64,000 bases of DNA from an uncultured Parvularculaceae bacterium (GCA_947259375.1 CAMYLZ010000032.1:69501-133500); one strand, 5' to 3'. Shown: positions 17,454 through 27,810, numbered from the stretch's first letter. The notes: generated from the sequence alone by a model not told the origin. Made by a program: numbers and translations.

Positions 17454-19616
17454 TCAACCTGCCGCTTGCGCCTTCGCCTCGCGGCGGCGTTGATGCAGGA
17501 TGAATTCCGTATAGCCGTTCGGTTGCGCCGCGCCTTCGAAAACAAGATCGCAAGCCGCCTTGAACGCAATGCCGTCAAAGCCGGGCGCCATTGGCCGATA
17601 GGCCGGGTCGCCGACATTCTGGCGGTCGACCACTTCGGCCATGCGCTGCATCACAGAAAGCACTTCATCGCGCGTCGTCACGCCATGCTTCAGCCAGTTG
17701 GCGATATGCTGAGACGAAATGCGCAATGTGGCGCGATCTTCCATCAGGCCGATATCGTGAATGTCCGGCACTTTCGAACAGCCGACGCCCTGATCGATCC
17801 AGCGCACGACATATCCCAGAATGCCCTGCGCATTGTTTTCAAGCTCTTCCCTGATTTCTTCCGGGCTAAAGTTTTTGCCCTGCGCCAATGGCGGCGTCAG
17901 CAGACGTTCAAGATCGCCGGCCCCCTGCTCTGATAATTCCTTTTGCCGCGCGAAAACATCGACCTCGTGATAATGCAGCGCATGCAGCGTCGCCGCGGTC
18001 GGCGACGGCGTCCAAGCGGTTGTGGCGCCGGATTGCGGATGACCGATCTTCTGCGCCAGCATATCGGCCATGCGGTCGGGCGCAGCCCACATGCCCTTGC
18101 CGATCTGCGCTTTGCCGGAAAGCCCGCAGGCAAGACCGATCCCGACATTGCGGTCTTCATATGCGGCGATCCAGTCCGTGCGCTTGATGTTATTTTTACG
18201 CACCATCGGCCCGCCTTCCATGGCGGTGTGGATTTCGTCGCCCGTCCGATCAAGGAAGCCGGTATTGATGAACACGACGCGTTCGCGCGCCGCATGGATG
18301 CAGGCGGCGAGATTGACAGAGGTGCGACGTTCCTCATCCATAATCCCGACTTTGAGCGTATTGGCGGCGAGCCCGAGCATTTTTTCAACGCGTGCGAAGA
18401 GCTTTACCGTGAATGCAACCTCGTCAGGCCCATGCATTTTCGGCTTGACGATATAGACCGAACCGGCGCGGCTGTTTTTAACGGGCCCGGTCCCGTTGAG
18501 GTCATGCATGGCGATCAGCGACGTCACCGCTGCATCGAGAAAGCCTTCAGGAATATCATCGCCTTTCGCGTCGCGAACAGCGTCGGTATACATATGATGG
18601 CCGACATTGCGCACCAGCATCATTGAGCGCCCTGGCAGGGTCAGCGCCTCACCGCCGGGCGTTCGGTAGGTCCGGTCAGGCTCCAACGTCCGCTCAACAA
18701 TCTTGCCGCCTTTTTCAAAGCTGGCTTTGAGGTCGCCCTTCATCAGGCCCAACCAGTTGCGATAGACCAGCACCTTGTCTTCCGCATCAACGGCGGCGAC
18801 GGAGTCCTCGCAATCGATGATTGCGCTTACCGCCGCCTCGACGGTCACATCCGCAACCCCCGCCTTGTCGGTTTTACCGATCGGGTGGCTGCGGTCGATG
18901 ACGATCTCGAGATGCAGGCCGTTTTTCTTCAACAAAACCGTGTTCGGCGCGCTTTCATCACCGCGAAAGCCTGCAAATTTCTCGGGCTCGGCGAGCGCGG
19001 TCGCGCCGGCCGCTGTCTCAATCGCCAGTGCGCCATTCTCAACCCTGTAGCCGGTTGCATCCGCATGCGATCCGCTGTTCAACGGCGCCGCAAGGTCGAG
19101 CGCTGCGCGCGCCCGCGCGATCACTTTCTCGCCGCGCGCCGGATTATAAGCGCCGCCCCGCTCGGCCCCGCCGGTTTCCGCAATTGCATCGGTTCCATAG
19201 AGCGCATCATAAAGGCTGCCCCAACGCGCATTGGCGGCGTTGAGCGCATAGCGGGCGTTGCTTGCCGGCACGACAAGCTGCGGCCCGGCGGTTTGCGAAA
19301 ATTCCGGGTCGACATGCGCCGTGGAAATCGCAAACCGCGCCGGCTCGTCAACGAGATACCCGATCTCGCGCAGATACGCTTCATGTTCAGCGACATTGAA
19401 GGGCTGCGACGCGCGCTCGCGGTGCCAGGCGTCAAGCTGCGCCTGCAACTCTGCGCGCCGTTTTAACAGCGCGGCGCATTCCGGCCCGAGCTCGGCGACG
19501 ATGCCGGCAAGCCCCTCCCAGAACGCCGTTTTTGAAATGCCGATTCCCGGCAGCGCTTCATTCTCTATAAAATTGGCCAGGAGATTCGAGACTTTCAGGC
19601 CAGATCGCTCAATCAT
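17454..19616 (-). CDS. glcB: Malate synthase G
   Basis: Condenses glyoxylate and acetyl-CoA to malate in the glyoxylate bypass. 720 residues, the normal length for the monomeric G form. Recognisable segments: the N-terminal helical clasp (about 1-130), the barrel region with [22 protein letters not shown], the catalytic Arg region [20 protein letters not shown], and [19 protein letters not shown]. The conserved cysteine and C-terminal plug follow. Isocitrate lyase is not in the window. The gene is divergent from modA. Confidence 0.97.
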   Translation of the reverse strand: MIERSGLKVSNLLANFIENEALPGIGISKTAFWEGLAGIVAELGPECAALLKRRAELQAQLDAWHRERASQPFNVAEHEAYLREIGYLVDEPARFAISTAHVDPEFSQTAGPQLVVPASNARYALNAANARWGSLYDALYGTDAIAETGGAERGGAYNPARGEKVIARARAALDLAAPLNSGSHADATGYRVENGALAIETAAGATALAEPEKFAGFRGDESAPNTVLLKKNGLHLEIVIDRSHPIGKTDKAGVADVTVEAAVSAIIDCEDSVAAVDAEDKVLVYRNWLGLMKGDLKASFEKGGKIVERTLEPDRTYRTPGGEALTLPGRSMMLVRNVGHHMYTDAVRDAKGDDIPEGFLDAAVTSLIAMHDLNGTGPVKNSRAGSVYIVKPKMHGPDEVAFTVKLFARVEKMLGLAANTLKVGIMDEERRTSVNLAACIHAARERVVFINTGFLDRTGDEIHTAMEGGPMVRKNNIKRTDWIAAYEDRNVGIGLACGLSGKAQIGKGMWAAPDRMADMLAQKIGHPQSGATTAWTPSPTAATLHALHYHEVDVFARQKELSEQGAGDLERLLTPPLAQGKNFSPEEIREELENNAQGILGYVVRWIDQGVGCSKVPDIHDIGLMEDRATLRISSQHIANWLKHGVTTRDEVLSVMQRMAEVVDRQNVGDPAYRPMAPGFDGIAFKAACDLVFEGAAQPNGYTEFILHQRRREAKAQAAG

Positions 19617-19728
19617 TCCATCAATCCGCTATTTCGTCAGCGTGTAAACAGGTTCACATTAGCGCTTTATGCATGCAAACGCGCCGACAACAACAGCTTG
19701 CGCTGCAGTCGCGAAACGCGCGCCGCTT

Positions 19729-19770
19729 TTGACAAGGGCGACAGCGGCGCTATGTATTCGCAAATAGCAA
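19729..19770 (+). promoter_or_regulatory. Candidate modA promoter with overlapping Mo-box-like operator
   Basis: A perfect -35 hexamer TTGACA (19729-19734) is followed after 16 bp by a weak -10, TATGTA (19751-19756). Overlapping the -10 is an imperfect inverted repeat, CGCTATGTA-5 bp-AAATAGCAA (19748-19770). Its left arm resembles the ModE half site CGNTATATA; the right arm and the spacer length fit less well. The position would suit repression by a ModE-type regulator when molybdate is plentiful. No modE gene is visible here. Confidence 0.4.
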
Positions 19771-19825
19771 TGGCCTATTGGATTTTTCATTGAAGAATCA
19801 GCTGGTTAAATTCGCTCACGCTTTA

Positions 19826-20575
19826 ATGGCGCGACTTGTCGGGCTCATTCTGGCCGGCATGACCTTCATCGCGCCTGCAAGCGCGGAGAAAGCGACGATC
19901 GCCGTCGCCGCCAATTTCCAAAACGCGGCTGAAACACTCGCTGCGAATTTCGAACAACAATCCGGTCATGAATTGACGATCGCCGCCGGGTCCACCGGCA
20001 AGCTTTATGCGCAGATCGTCAATGGCGCGCCATTCGATGTGTTTCTCTCCGCCGATCAGGAGCGCCCGCGCCTGTTGGAAGAACGCGGGATCGCCGTGCA
20101 AGGCGCGTGCTTTACTTACGCAATAGGCAGGCTGGCCTTGTGGAGTCCGCCGCCAGTCCAAGCCGTCGCCCCGGAAACCTTGGCCGGCGGAAAATTCAAG
20201 CGCCTTGCAATCGCTAATCCGGCGCTTGCGCCCTATGGAGCGGCGGCGAAAGACGTCCTGTTGTCGCTCGGGCTTTGGGAAATGCTGCAACCGAAAATCG
20301 TCATGGGCGAAAATGTAAGCCACAGCTTTACCTATGTTGCGACCGGCGCCGCTGAGCTCGGCTTCGTCGCCCTGCCGCAAATCCTCGCCTTGCCGGCGGC
20401 CTCGCGCGGCGCCTATTGGGCGCCGCCCGCGGATTTGCATGCGCCCCTTCGTCAGGACGCGGCGCTTTTAACTCGTGCGGCGCAAAACGCGGCGGCGATC
20501 GCCTTTGTCGATTACCTGAAAAGCCCGCAAGCACGCGCGACCATCGAAGGCTACGGTTATGAGGCGGATCATTGA
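19826..20575 (+). CDS. modA: Molybdate ABC transporter, periplasmic binding protein
   Basis: Captures molybdate (or tungstate) in the periplasm for ModBC. From the ATG at 19826 the protein is 249 residues with a signal peptide (MARLVGLILAGMTFIAPASA) and then TIAVAANFQNAAETLA. The ligand Ser/Thr set appears in AAGSTGKLYAQI and GAPFDVFLSADQERP, with the conserved Tyr in ENVSHSFTYVATGAAELGF. A TTG start at 19778 would add 16 residues but overlaps the promoter/operator candidate. Its stop overlaps the modB start (TGATG). Confidence 0.93.
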   Translation: MARLVGLILAGMTFIAPASAEKATIAVAANFQNAAETLAANFEQQSGHELTIAAGSTGKLYAQIVNGAPFDVFLSADQERPRLLEERGIAVQGACFTYAIGRLALWSPPPVQAVAPETLAGGKFKRLAIANPALAPYGAAAKDVLLSLGLWEMLQPKIVMGENVSHSFTYVATGAAELGFVALPQILALPAASRGAYWAPPADLHAPLRQDAALLTRAAQNAAAIAFVDYLKSPQARATIEGYGYEADH

Positions 20576-21246
20576 TGCCTGATCTCGGCCCTCTCTGGCT
20601 GACGCTGGGTCTTGCCGCATCGACGACGGCGATCCTGCTTCTTCTCGGCGCGCCATTCGCCTGGTGGCTGGCGCAAACCCGCTCGCCGTTCAAGCCGGTT
20701 TTGGAAGCGATCACCGCCTTGCCGCTGGTGCTGCCGCCGACGGTCATCGGCTTTTATCTGCTGATCGCACTGAACCCGACCGCGCCCATCGGCGCTTTCT
20801 GGGTGACGCTGACCGGCGATACGTTGACCTTTTCCTTTGCCGGGCTGGTCGTCGCCTCTGTCATCTATTCGCTGCCATTCATGGTGCAGCCATTGCAAAG
20901 CGCGTTTGAAGCAATCGGCCGCGGCCCGATGGAAGCAGCGGCAAGCCTGCGGGCGAGCCCGCTCGATGCGTTCTTCACCGTCGCGGCGCCGCTTTCAGCA
21001 CGCGGATTCATCACCGCCTCGGTCCTTACCTTCGCGCATACGATTGGCGAGTTCGGCGTCGTTTTAATGGTCGGCGGCAATATTCCGGGGCGGACAAAAG
21101 TCGTCTCGATCGCCATTTATGAACATGTGGAGACCTTGCGCTATGCGCAGGCGCATGTCTTATCGGCCGTGCTCCTGATTTTCTCTTTCCTGGTGCTGTT
21201 ATTCGTATACGCCGCCAATAAACGGTATCCGGTTCATGTCGGCTGA
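20575..21246 (+). CDS. modB: Molybdate ABC transporter permease
   Basis: A 223-residue inner-membrane permease with about five hydrophobic helices. The ABC-contact EAA loop is visible as EAAASLRASPLDAFFTVAAPLSARG, and FAHTIGEFGVVLMVGGNIPG is the ModB/CysTW hallmark. Start at the ATG that overlaps the modA stop. The 3' end overlaps modC by 11 bp, so the three genes are one translationally coupled operon. Confidence 0.95.
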   Translation: MPDLGPLWLTLGLAASTTAILLLLGAPFAWWLAQTRSPFKPVLEAITALPLVLPPTVIGFYLLIALNPTAPIGAFWVTLTGDTLTFSFAGLVVASVIYSLPFMVQPLQSAFEAIGRGPMEAAASLRASPLDAFFTVAAPLSARGFITASVLTFAHTIGEFGVVLMVGGNIPGRTKVVSIAIYEHVETLRYAQAHVLSAVLLIFSFLVLLFVYAANKRYPVHVG

Positions 21247-22330
21247 GCATTTGTCCCTCAACGTCAAAACCGCCTTTGACGGATTTGATATCGACATTGC
21301 GGAAACGCTGACGCTTGACGGCGCAACAGCGATCTTCGGCGCCAGCGGCGCGGGCAAAACGACGCTGATGCGCTCCATCGCCGGATTCCAAACGCCGCAG
21401 AGCGGCCGCATCGCCCTTGGCGACGAGGCCTGGTTCGACAGTGCGCAAAAGATCAACCTTCCCGCATGGCGACGGCCCGCCGGCTATATGTTTCAGGATG
21501 GGCGCCTGTTTGCGCATCTGACCGTGCGCGGCAATCTCGCTTTTGCCGACCAGCGCAGCCCCGGCGGTCAGTATGCGCGTGACCATATCGTTGACGCATT
21601 CGCCCTTGCGCCGCTGCTGGACCGGCGCGTCACGTCGCTTTCCGGCGGCGAATGCCAGCGGGTCGCGCTCGCCCGCACGCTCTTGTCGCGCCCGCGCCTG
21701 TTGCTGTTGGACGAGCCCCTCGCCGCACTAGACCGCAAGCGCAAGAGCGAAATTCTGCCCTATCTCAAGGACCTGCCGCAGCGCTTTGGCGCGCCGACGC
21801 TGTTTGTCAGCCACGACATCGAGGAAGTCGCGCAGCTTGCGGACAATATCCTGTTGCTCGCCAATGGCCGCGTTGACGCCTATGGCGCCGCTGCCGATAT
21901 CATATCCATGCTCGATCTTGAGCCGGTCACCGGACGCTATGATGCGAGCACGCTGCTTGAGGGGCGCGTTGCAGGCCATGACCAGTCCTTGCGCCTTACC
22001 CGCGTCGCTCTTGGCGGCGCGATCATCACCATGCCGATCAATGACCGTTTGGCAGATGGCGATGCGGTACGATTACGTATCCGCGCGCAAGATGTCGCAA
22101 TCGCGACCACCAAGCCGGAAGGTATCAGCATCAGGAATGCGCTTCCGGGCGCCGTTCACGCCATTACCGAACAGTCCGGCACGGCGTTTGCCGAGATATT
22201 CATCGATATCGGCGATGCGTGTCTTCGCTCGCGCATCACCCGTGCGTCGGTCGCGGATTTGGGGCTTGCCGAAGGCATGCCGGTCTATGCGCTGATCAAA
22301 AGCGTCAGCTTTGACGGGCGGTTGTCCTAA
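21236..22330 (+). CDS. modC: Molybdate ABC transporter ATP-binding protein
   Basis: A 364-residue ATPase that drives molybdate import. Walker A GASGAGKTT, Q-loop in GYMFQDGRLFAHL, signature LSGGECQRVALAR, Walker B LLLLDEPLAALD and the switch His in LFVSHDIEEV. The C-terminal region from about residue 290 (ALPGAVHAITEQSGTAFAEIFIDIG) is the MOP/TOBE domain that binds oxyanion and may inhibit transport in trans. Confidence 0.95.
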   Translation: MSAEHLSLNVKTAFDGFDIDIAETLTLDGATAIFGASGAGKTTLMRSIAGFQTPQSGRIALGDEAWFDSAQKINLPAWRRPAGYMFQDGRLFAHLTVRGNLAFADQRSPGGQYARDHIVDAFALAPLLDRRVTSLSGGECQRVALARTLLSRPRLLLLDEPLAALDRKRKSEILPYLKDLPQRFGAPTLFVSHDIEEVAQLADNILLLANGRVDAYGAAADIISMLDLEPVTGRYDASTLLEGRVAGHDQSLRLTRVALGGAIITMPINDRLADGDAVRLRIRAQDVAIATTKPEGISIRNALPGAVHAITEQSGTAFAEIFIDIGDACLRSRITRASVADLGLAEGMPVYALIKSVSFDGRLS

Positions 22331-22397
22331 AGCGACAGACGCCGCGGACAACGTTGCGGCGAACCGCCAAAGGCGAGCTTCATCTTCGATGCCGCCC

Positions 22398-24461
22398 TTA
22401 CATCTCGCTGATGCGCTTGCCCGCAAACGCCATTTCCACTAGCAGCGCGGCCGGTTTGAATTCTTCGCCGAAGCGTTCTTCAAATTCCTTCAGCCTAGAG
22501 ACGATCTTGTCGAGGCCGACCGTATCGGCCCAAAACATCGGACCGCCGCGATAGATCGGCCAATTATAACCCTTGATGCAGGCGATATCGATATCGGAGG
22601 CGCGCAGCGCAATGCCCTCTTCAAGCACCTTCGCGCCTTCATTGACGACCGGGTATAAAAGCCGCGCCAGGATTTCATCATCATCGGCGGGAACCTGTTC
22701 AATCCCTTTTTCCGCCGCGACTTCCCTTATGACGTCAAGCGCAACCGGCGACAGGGTCGCGTTGCGATTTTCGTCATAGTCGTAATAGCCGCCGTTTTTC
22801 TTCTGCCCGAGACGATCGCGGCGCACGAGTTCTCCGGAGGCGGTTTTTTCCTTTGAATCCCGGCCAATCACGTCAAGACCGATCAGGTCGAACATGCGGA
22901 ACGGCCCCATGGCGAAGCCATAATCATACATGACACGATCGATATCGGCGGGGCTGACGCCTTGCAGCGCCAACTTGTTCGCCTGCTTGCCGCGCACCGT
23001 CATCACTCGGTTGGCGATAAAGCCGTAGCCGACCCGCGCATGGACAGCGGTCTTGCGAATCTTCTTCGCCAACTGCATCGCGGTATTGACGATATCGAGG
23101 CTGGTCTTTTCCCCGCGCACCACCTCCATCAGCGGCATGATGTTCGCCGGTGAGAAGAAATGGATGCCGATCACATCTTGCGGGCGTTTTGTCGCCGAAG
23201 CGATCTCATCAATATCGAGATAGGACGTGTTGGTCGCGAGAATCGCCCCGTCCTTTGCAATGGCGTCAATCTTTGCAAACACATCCTTTTTGACCGGCAT
23301 GCTTTCGAACACCGCCTCAATAACGAGATCAGCATCGCTGAGCGCTTGATAATCAGTGGCCAGTGTAATCAGGCCCATGCAAGCCTCGACCTGACCGGCG
23401 CTCATCCGGCCTTTTTTCGCGGCATTCTCGTAATTTCGGCGGATGACGCCAATCCCGCGCTCCAGCGCCTCTTGGGTCTGGTCGATCAGCGTCACCGGCA
23501 AGCCGATATTGAGAAAATTCATGGCGATGCCGCCGCCCATGGTGCCCGCCCCGATGACCCCGACTTTCTTGACCGGCCGCATCGGCGTTTCTTTTGAAAT
23601 ATCCGGGACTTTTGCGGCTTGGCGCTCGGCGAAAAAAACATAGCGCTGGGCCGCCGACTGCGTGCTCTGCATTAATTCAACAAACAGTTCGCGCTCGCGC
23701 TTCATGCCTTCATCAAAGGAAAGCGCGACCGCCGCCTCAATGCATTTGATGATGTTTTCCGGCGCCTTGAAGCCGCGGAATCTTTTCGCGTTCTTTTTGC
23801 GAAATTCGTCAAAGACTTCCGGTTTGCCGCGCCATTCGGCGAGCTTTCCGTCAAGCTCGCGCACCCGCGCCATTGGCGTGCTTTCATCTGTCAGCTTACG
23901 GGCAAAGGCGATCGCATCTGCGCGCAACGCATCCTCGCTGGCGAGCGCATCGACGGCGCCGTTCTCAAGCGCTTCCATCGCGCCGATCGGGCGCCCGCTG
24001 GTGATCAGCGCGAGCGCGGCGGGCACGCCGATAATGCGCGGCAAGCGCTGCGTGCCGCCCGCCCCGGGAAGCAGCCCGAGATTGACCTCCGGCAGGCCGA
24101 CCTTGGCCGAAGGAACGGCGATGCGGTGATGACAGCACAACGCCAGCTCAAAGCCGCCGCCAAGCGCGGTTCCGTGGATCGCCGCGACCACGCGCTTTGG
24201 CGCATTCTCGATAACCTCCAGCACCGCGCGCAGATCCGGTTCGCGCATGGGCTTTCCAAACTCGGAAATATCGGCGCCGGCGAAAAACGTCCGCCCCGCG
24301 CAGATGATGACGATAGCGTCCGCCGCCGCGTCGCTCGCGGCTTTTTCCACGCCCTCGACAATGTTCCGGCGGACATCATAGCCGAGCGCGTTCACCGGCG
24401 GGGAATCGAGGGTGACGATAGCGATCCCGTTTTCGACTTCGTATTTCATGATCTCGGTCAT
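22398..24461 (-). CDS. Bifunctional enoyl-CoA hydratase / 3-hydroxyacyl-CoA dehydrogenase
   Basis: A 687-residue two-step beta-oxidation enzyme. Residues about 1-280 form the crotonase domain (FFAGADISEFG, HGTALGGGFELAL and EVNLGLLPGAGGTQRLPR, with the catalytic glutamates). Residues about 295-475 form the NAD domain (VGVIGAGTMGGGIAMNFL), with the catalytic His in VIGIHFFSPANIMPLMEVV, followed by a tandem C-terminal domain (ANRVMTVRG...). The arrangement resembles FadJ and the peroxisomal multifunctional enzyme. No thiolase is adjacent. It lies 54 bp downstream of an alpha-methylacyl-CoA racemase-type gene, so branched-chain acyl-CoA catabolism is plausible. Confidence 0.93.
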   Translation of the reverse strand: MTEIMKYEVENGIAIVTLDSPPVNALGYDVRRNIVEGVEKAASDAAADAIVIICAGRTFFAGADISEFGKPMREPDLRAVLEVIENAPKRVVAAIHGTALGGGFELALCCHHRIAVPSAKVGLPEVNLGLLPGAGGTQRLPRIIGVPAALALITSGRPIGAMEALENGAVDALASEDALRADAIAFARKLTDESTPMARVRELDGKLAEWRGKPEVFDEFRKKNAKRFRGFKAPENIIKCIEAAVALSFDEGMKRERELFVELMQSTQSAAQRYVFFAERQAAKVPDISKETPMRPVKKVGVIGAGTMGGGIAMNFLNIGLPVTLIDQTQEALERGIGVIRRNYENAAKKGRMSAGQVEACMGLITLATDYQALSDADLVIEAVFESMPVKKDVFAKIDAIAKDGAILATNTSYLDIDEIASATKRPQDVIGIHFFSPANIMPLMEVVRGEKTSLDIVNTAMQLAKKIRKTAVHARVGYGFIANRVMTVRGKQANKLALQGVSPADIDRVMYDYGFAMGPFRMFDLIGLDVIGRDSKEKTASGELVRRDRLGQKKNGGYYDYDENRNATLSPVALDVIREVAAEKGIEQVPADDDEILARLLYPVVNEGAKVLEEGIALRASDIDIACIKGYNWPIYRGGPMFWADTVGLDKIVSRLKEFEERFGEEFKPAALLVEMAFAGKRISEM

Positions 24462-24515
24462 CGTGGTTCCGCCTTTCGGGAATGCCGCTCGCCGCGTTGA
24501 TTGTAGATTTTCGGC

Positions 24516-25646
24516 TCAACCGATTACGCCATCCGCACGCAGTTTTTCAATGGCGCTGTCGCTCTTTCCAAGCCCGCGCAAAATTGCGTCGGCGTCAGCG
24601 CCTTCCGGGCGCGCAGGGCGCGGCGCGGGCGCGGGCGTCCTGTCGAAACGCGGCGCCGGCGCCGGCTGAATGACGCCGCCAACCTCGACAAATGTCTCGC
24701 GCGCGCGGTTGTGGGGATGGTTCGGCGCCTCTTCCAGCGACAGCACCGGCGCAAAACACGCCTCGCTCCCTTCCAGAAGCGCGCACCATGCGTCGCGTGT
24801 TTTCGTCTTGAACAGCGCAGCGAGTTTCGCTTTGAGCCCGTCCCAATTCGACTGCTCATATTGATTGTCGAAATCCGGGTCCGTCGCGATGCCGAGCTTG
24901 TCGCGCAACTGCGCGTAAAATTGCGGTTCGATTGCACCAATAGCAATCCATTTGCCGTCGCTCGTTTCATAGGTGTCGTAGAAATGCGCGCCCGTATCGA
25001 GAAGATTGACGCCGCGTTCGTCCTTCAGCATGCCGGAAGCGTAAAAGCCCCAGGTCATCGCTGAAAGCGCTGCGGACCCATCCGTCATCGCGCAGTCGAT
25101 CACTTGCCCCTCGCCGCCATTCTTGACCGACAGAATCGCGCTCACCATGCCGAAGGCCAGCACCATGCCGCCGCCGCCGAAATCGCCGATATAATTCATC
25201 GGCGGGGTCGGCTTTTCGCCTTTGCGCCCGCAACTATGCAGCGTGCCGGTGAGTGCAATGTAATTGATGTCGTGGCCCGCCCTCTGCGCATACGGCCCTG
25301 TCTGCCCCCAGCCCGTCATGCGCCCGTATACGAGTTTCGGATTGTCTTTCAGGAGAATGTCGGGCCCGAGCCCGAGCTTTTCCATGACGCCGGGACGAAA
25401 GCCCTCTATCAGGCCGTCCGCGGTTTTGACGAGCGCGCGCGCGATAGCGGCGCCTTCGGGCCTTTTTATGTCGAGAACAATCGACTTGCGCGAGCGCGAC
25501 AGCGGATCAATCGGAATCTTCACGCCGCCGGTACGGTCGATACGGATCACCTCCGCGCCATGGTCAGCCAGCATCATGCCGCAAAACGGCCCCGGACCGA
25601 TACCGGTAAATTCAATGATGCGAATTCCGTGAAGCGCGCCCGCCAT
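24516..25646 (-). CDS. CaiB/BaiF family, alpha-methylacyl-CoA racemase-like
   Basis: A 376-residue class III CoA-transferase-fold enzyme. LHGIRIIEFTGIGPGPFCGMMLADHGAEVIRID is the N-terminal signature. The residues of the racemase branch are visible: the His in AGHDINYIALTG and the Asp/Glu pairs in NYIGDFGGGGM and GAHFYDTYETSDGKW. Racemases of this type epimerise 2-methylacyl-CoAs before beta-oxidation, which fits the adjacent bifunctional enzyme. A proline/arginine-rich stretch near residues 330-350 is a species feature. Confidence 0.87.
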   Translation of the reverse strand: MAGALHGIRIIEFTGIGPGPFCGMMLADHGAEVIRIDRTGGVKIPIDPLSRSRKSIVLDIKRPEGAAIARALVKTADGLIEGFRPGVMEKLGLGPDILLKDNPKLVYGRMTGWGQTGPYAQRAGHDINYIALTGTLHSCGRKGEKPTPPMNYIGDFGGGGMVLAFGMVSAILSVKNGGEGQVIDCAMTDGSAALSAMTWGFYASGMLKDERGVNLLDTGAHFYDTYETSDGKWIAIGAIEPQFYAQLRDKLGIATDPDFDNQYEQSNWDGLKAKLAALFKTKTRDAWCALLEGSEACFAPVLSLEEAPNHPHNRARETFVEVGGVIQPAPAPRFDRTPAPAPRPARPEGADADAILRGLGKSDSAIEKLRADGVIG

Positions 25647-25745
25647 AGCCGTCTTTCCCTTGAGCCCTTATCGCGCCTCAACGTAACGGCCAATGCGCGC
25701 CAGGGTAAGCGCAAGTTGCAGCATGCGAACGCATGTTATGAGGGG

Positions 25746-26144
25746 TCAGGCGCGCTCTCCGTGCAGTCCCTTGCGCCCGCTAAAGCCATGCATGCCGAGA
25801 TGCCATTGCATCGCCACGACGGCGCCCTTGGTGGGTTGCAAAAGCACGAGCGACAGCCCGATGGTCAATGGCAACGACAGTGCAAAGATCGCCCAAAGCG
25901 GCAGCCACGCCTCCGCCTGAACATAGAACACGAAGGGCACGAAGAAATGCCCGACAGCAATAATCACCAGATAAGGCGGAAAATCGTCGGCGCGATGATG
26001 GTGGAATTCTTCGCCGCATTCGCTGCAGCGATCCGTCACTTTGAGGAACCGCGCAAACAGGCGGCCGCGTCCGCAATGAGGGCAGCGCCCGTTAAAGCCT
26101 CTCAGCATGCCGGTTTTCAGCATTTGCCCGTTGTTTTCCTGCAT
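25746..26144 (-). CDS. DUF983 family membrane protein with zinc ribbon
   Basis: A 132-residue protein starting MQENNGQMLKTGMLRGF, with agagga upstream. Two CxxC pairs (CPHCGRG and CSECGEEF, 17-18 residues apart) form a small zinc ribbon, and the rest has two hydrophobic helices (YLVIIAVGHFFVPFVFYV and WAIFALSLPLTIGLSLVLL). The family is widespread in alphaproteobacteria but without a known function. It is divergent from a MocR regulator across 82 bp. The ORF-track start 33 codons upstream overlaps that regulator. Confidence 0.87.
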   Translation of the reverse strand: MQENNGQMLKTGMLRGFNGRCPHCGRGRLFARFLKVTDRCSECGEEFHHHRADDFPPYLVIIAVGHFFVPFVFYVQAEAWLPLWAIFALSLPLTIGLSLVLLQPTKGAVVAMQWHLGMHGFSGRKGLHGERA

Positions 26145-26226
26145 CGAACGATCCTCTCGATCCTTGATCGGCAACCAGAGAATAGGCATTGTATGCGGGC
26201 ATTTCAAACGATTGTCTGGGTTTTGT

Positions 26227-27603
26227 ATGGATTGGACCCCCACAATTTCGGACCGGCGCGGGCCCGTTTACCAGCGCGTTGCGGACGCATTGGCAACCGA
26301 CATCGCTGATGGCCGGCTAAAGCGCGGGCAGCAATTACCGACCCATCGCGCCTTGGCGAAAGCGCTGAATGTCGATTTGTCGACGATCACCCGCGCCTAT
26401 AGCGAAGCGCGCTCGCGCGGGCTGATCGAAGCACGCGTCGGGCTCGGCACGTTCGTAGCGGAGACGCTGTCGCAAGGCCCCGCCCCCGCCGCCAACTGGG
26501 CCGCCTATGATCTTTCCATGAACCTGCCGCCGCAGCCGCTGGAGACGGACCTGCCGGGCCGCCTGGTTCGCGGCATTGATGCGTTGCGGCGCGAGGCCGG
26601 GCTGTCGGGGCTGTTGACCTATCGCGATCCGGGCGGCCTCTTTGATGAACGTGCAGCAGCGGCCCATTGGCTGAGGGCGCGCATTCCCGATGCGGCGGCG
26701 GCGCGCCTTCTGGTCTTTCCGGGCACGCAAAGCATTCTTTCGGTTCTGCTCGGTCTCAAGACGGCGCCGGGCGATGTCATCCTGACCGAAGCGCTCACCT
26801 TTCCGGGCATGATCGCCGCAGCGCGGCAAGCCGGCGTCACGCTTGTCGGCATACGGATGGATGAAGATGGCGTCATGCCGGATGCCCTTGAAAGCGCGAT
26901 CCGCCGCCACAGGCCGAAGGCGCTCTATCTCATTCCGACCTTGCACAACCCCACGGCCACAACCATGCCGCTCGCGCGGCGCGAGGCGGTCGCGGCGGTC
27001 TTGCGCAGGCACGCATTGCCGCTGATTGAAGACGACGCCTACGGATTGCTTGAACCGGAAGCAACGCCCTTCGCCGCACTCTTGCCGGAACTGACCTATT
27101 ACGCGGCGAGCCTGTCGAAATGCATCGCGCCGGGTCTGCGCGTTTCATTCCTTCTCGCGCCCGACGCCGCTGAGACCCCAACCCTGTCGGACGCCTTGCG
27201 CGCGTCGGTGCAAATGGCGCCGCCGCTGACCACCGGGCTCGCCGCGCGCTGGATCGCCGATGGCAGCGCCGATGCGATCATCGCCGCGATCCGCGAGGAA
27301 GCCGCCGCGCGCCAGAAAATCGCCGCGAAAATACTGGGCGAGCGGTCTTTCTTCGCTGGCACGCATAGTCATCATTTGTGGCTGCCTTTGAGCGCGCCAT
27401 GGACGCCTGAGAGTTTTGTCGCGCATTTGAGCCGCCAGGGGCTCGCCATTGTCGGCAGCGAAGCCTTTGTCGTCGGCGATCAGGCGCCCAATGCGGTGCG
27501 CGTGGCGCTTGGCGCCGCCGCCAGCCGTCATGAGCTTGGCGCGGCGATCGGCCTTCTTGCTGCGGCGCTTGACGCGCCGGCCCGGGCCGCGCGGATCGTC
27601 TGA
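26227..27603 (+). CDS. MocR-type regulator (GntR HTH fused to aminotransferase fold)
   Basis: 458 residues from MDWTPTISDRRGPVYQ. An N-terminal GntR winged helix (about 10-75; LPTHRALAKALNVDLSTITRAYSEARSRGLI) is joined to a fold-type I aminotransferase domain (about 110-450). PLP residues are intact: Asn in IPTLHNPTATTM, Asp/Tyr in EDDAYGLL and Lys in SLSKCIAPGLR. MocR proteins use PLP as a signal, often to control a divergent gene. Here the divergent gene is DUF983, not a PLP biosynthesis or GABA gene, so the target is unclear. Confidence 0.88.
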   Translation: MDWTPTISDRRGPVYQRVADALATDIADGRLKRGQQLPTHRALAKALNVDLSTITRAYSEARSRGLIEARVGLGTFVAETLSQGPAPAANWAAYDLSMNLPPQPLETDLPGRLVRGIDALRREAGLSGLLTYRDPGGLFDERAAAAHWLRARIPDAAAARLLVFPGTQSILSVLLGLKTAPGDVILTEALTFPGMIAAARQAGVTLVGIRMDEDGVMPDALESAIRRHRPKALYLIPTLHNPTATTMPLARREAVAAVLRRHALPLIEDDAYGLLEPEATPFAALLPELTYYAASLSKCIAPGLRVSFLLAPDAAETPTLSDALRASVQMAPPLTTGLAARWIADGSADAIIAAIREEAAARQKIAAKILGERSFFAGTHSHHLWLPLSAPWTPESFVAHLSRQGLAIVGSEAFVVGDQAPNAVRVALGAAASRHELGAAIGLLAAALDAPARAARIV

Positions 27604-27810
27604 CCCTCGCCATCAAATGCGGCGAAAAGGGATTGAACGGCGCCGCCCAAAGGAGTTTGATAGGCGTCACGAGAGAAACGAAGAAGCGGGGCGGCCGACG
27701 CTCCCGCCGCGAAACCGCCAAAAACCGATTTGCGCTGGCCCCGAATGCGCGGCCAAGGCCATGCCGTTAGGCCGGCGACAACAGATCCTCATGCAAGGAG
27801 GAAGCTGGCC

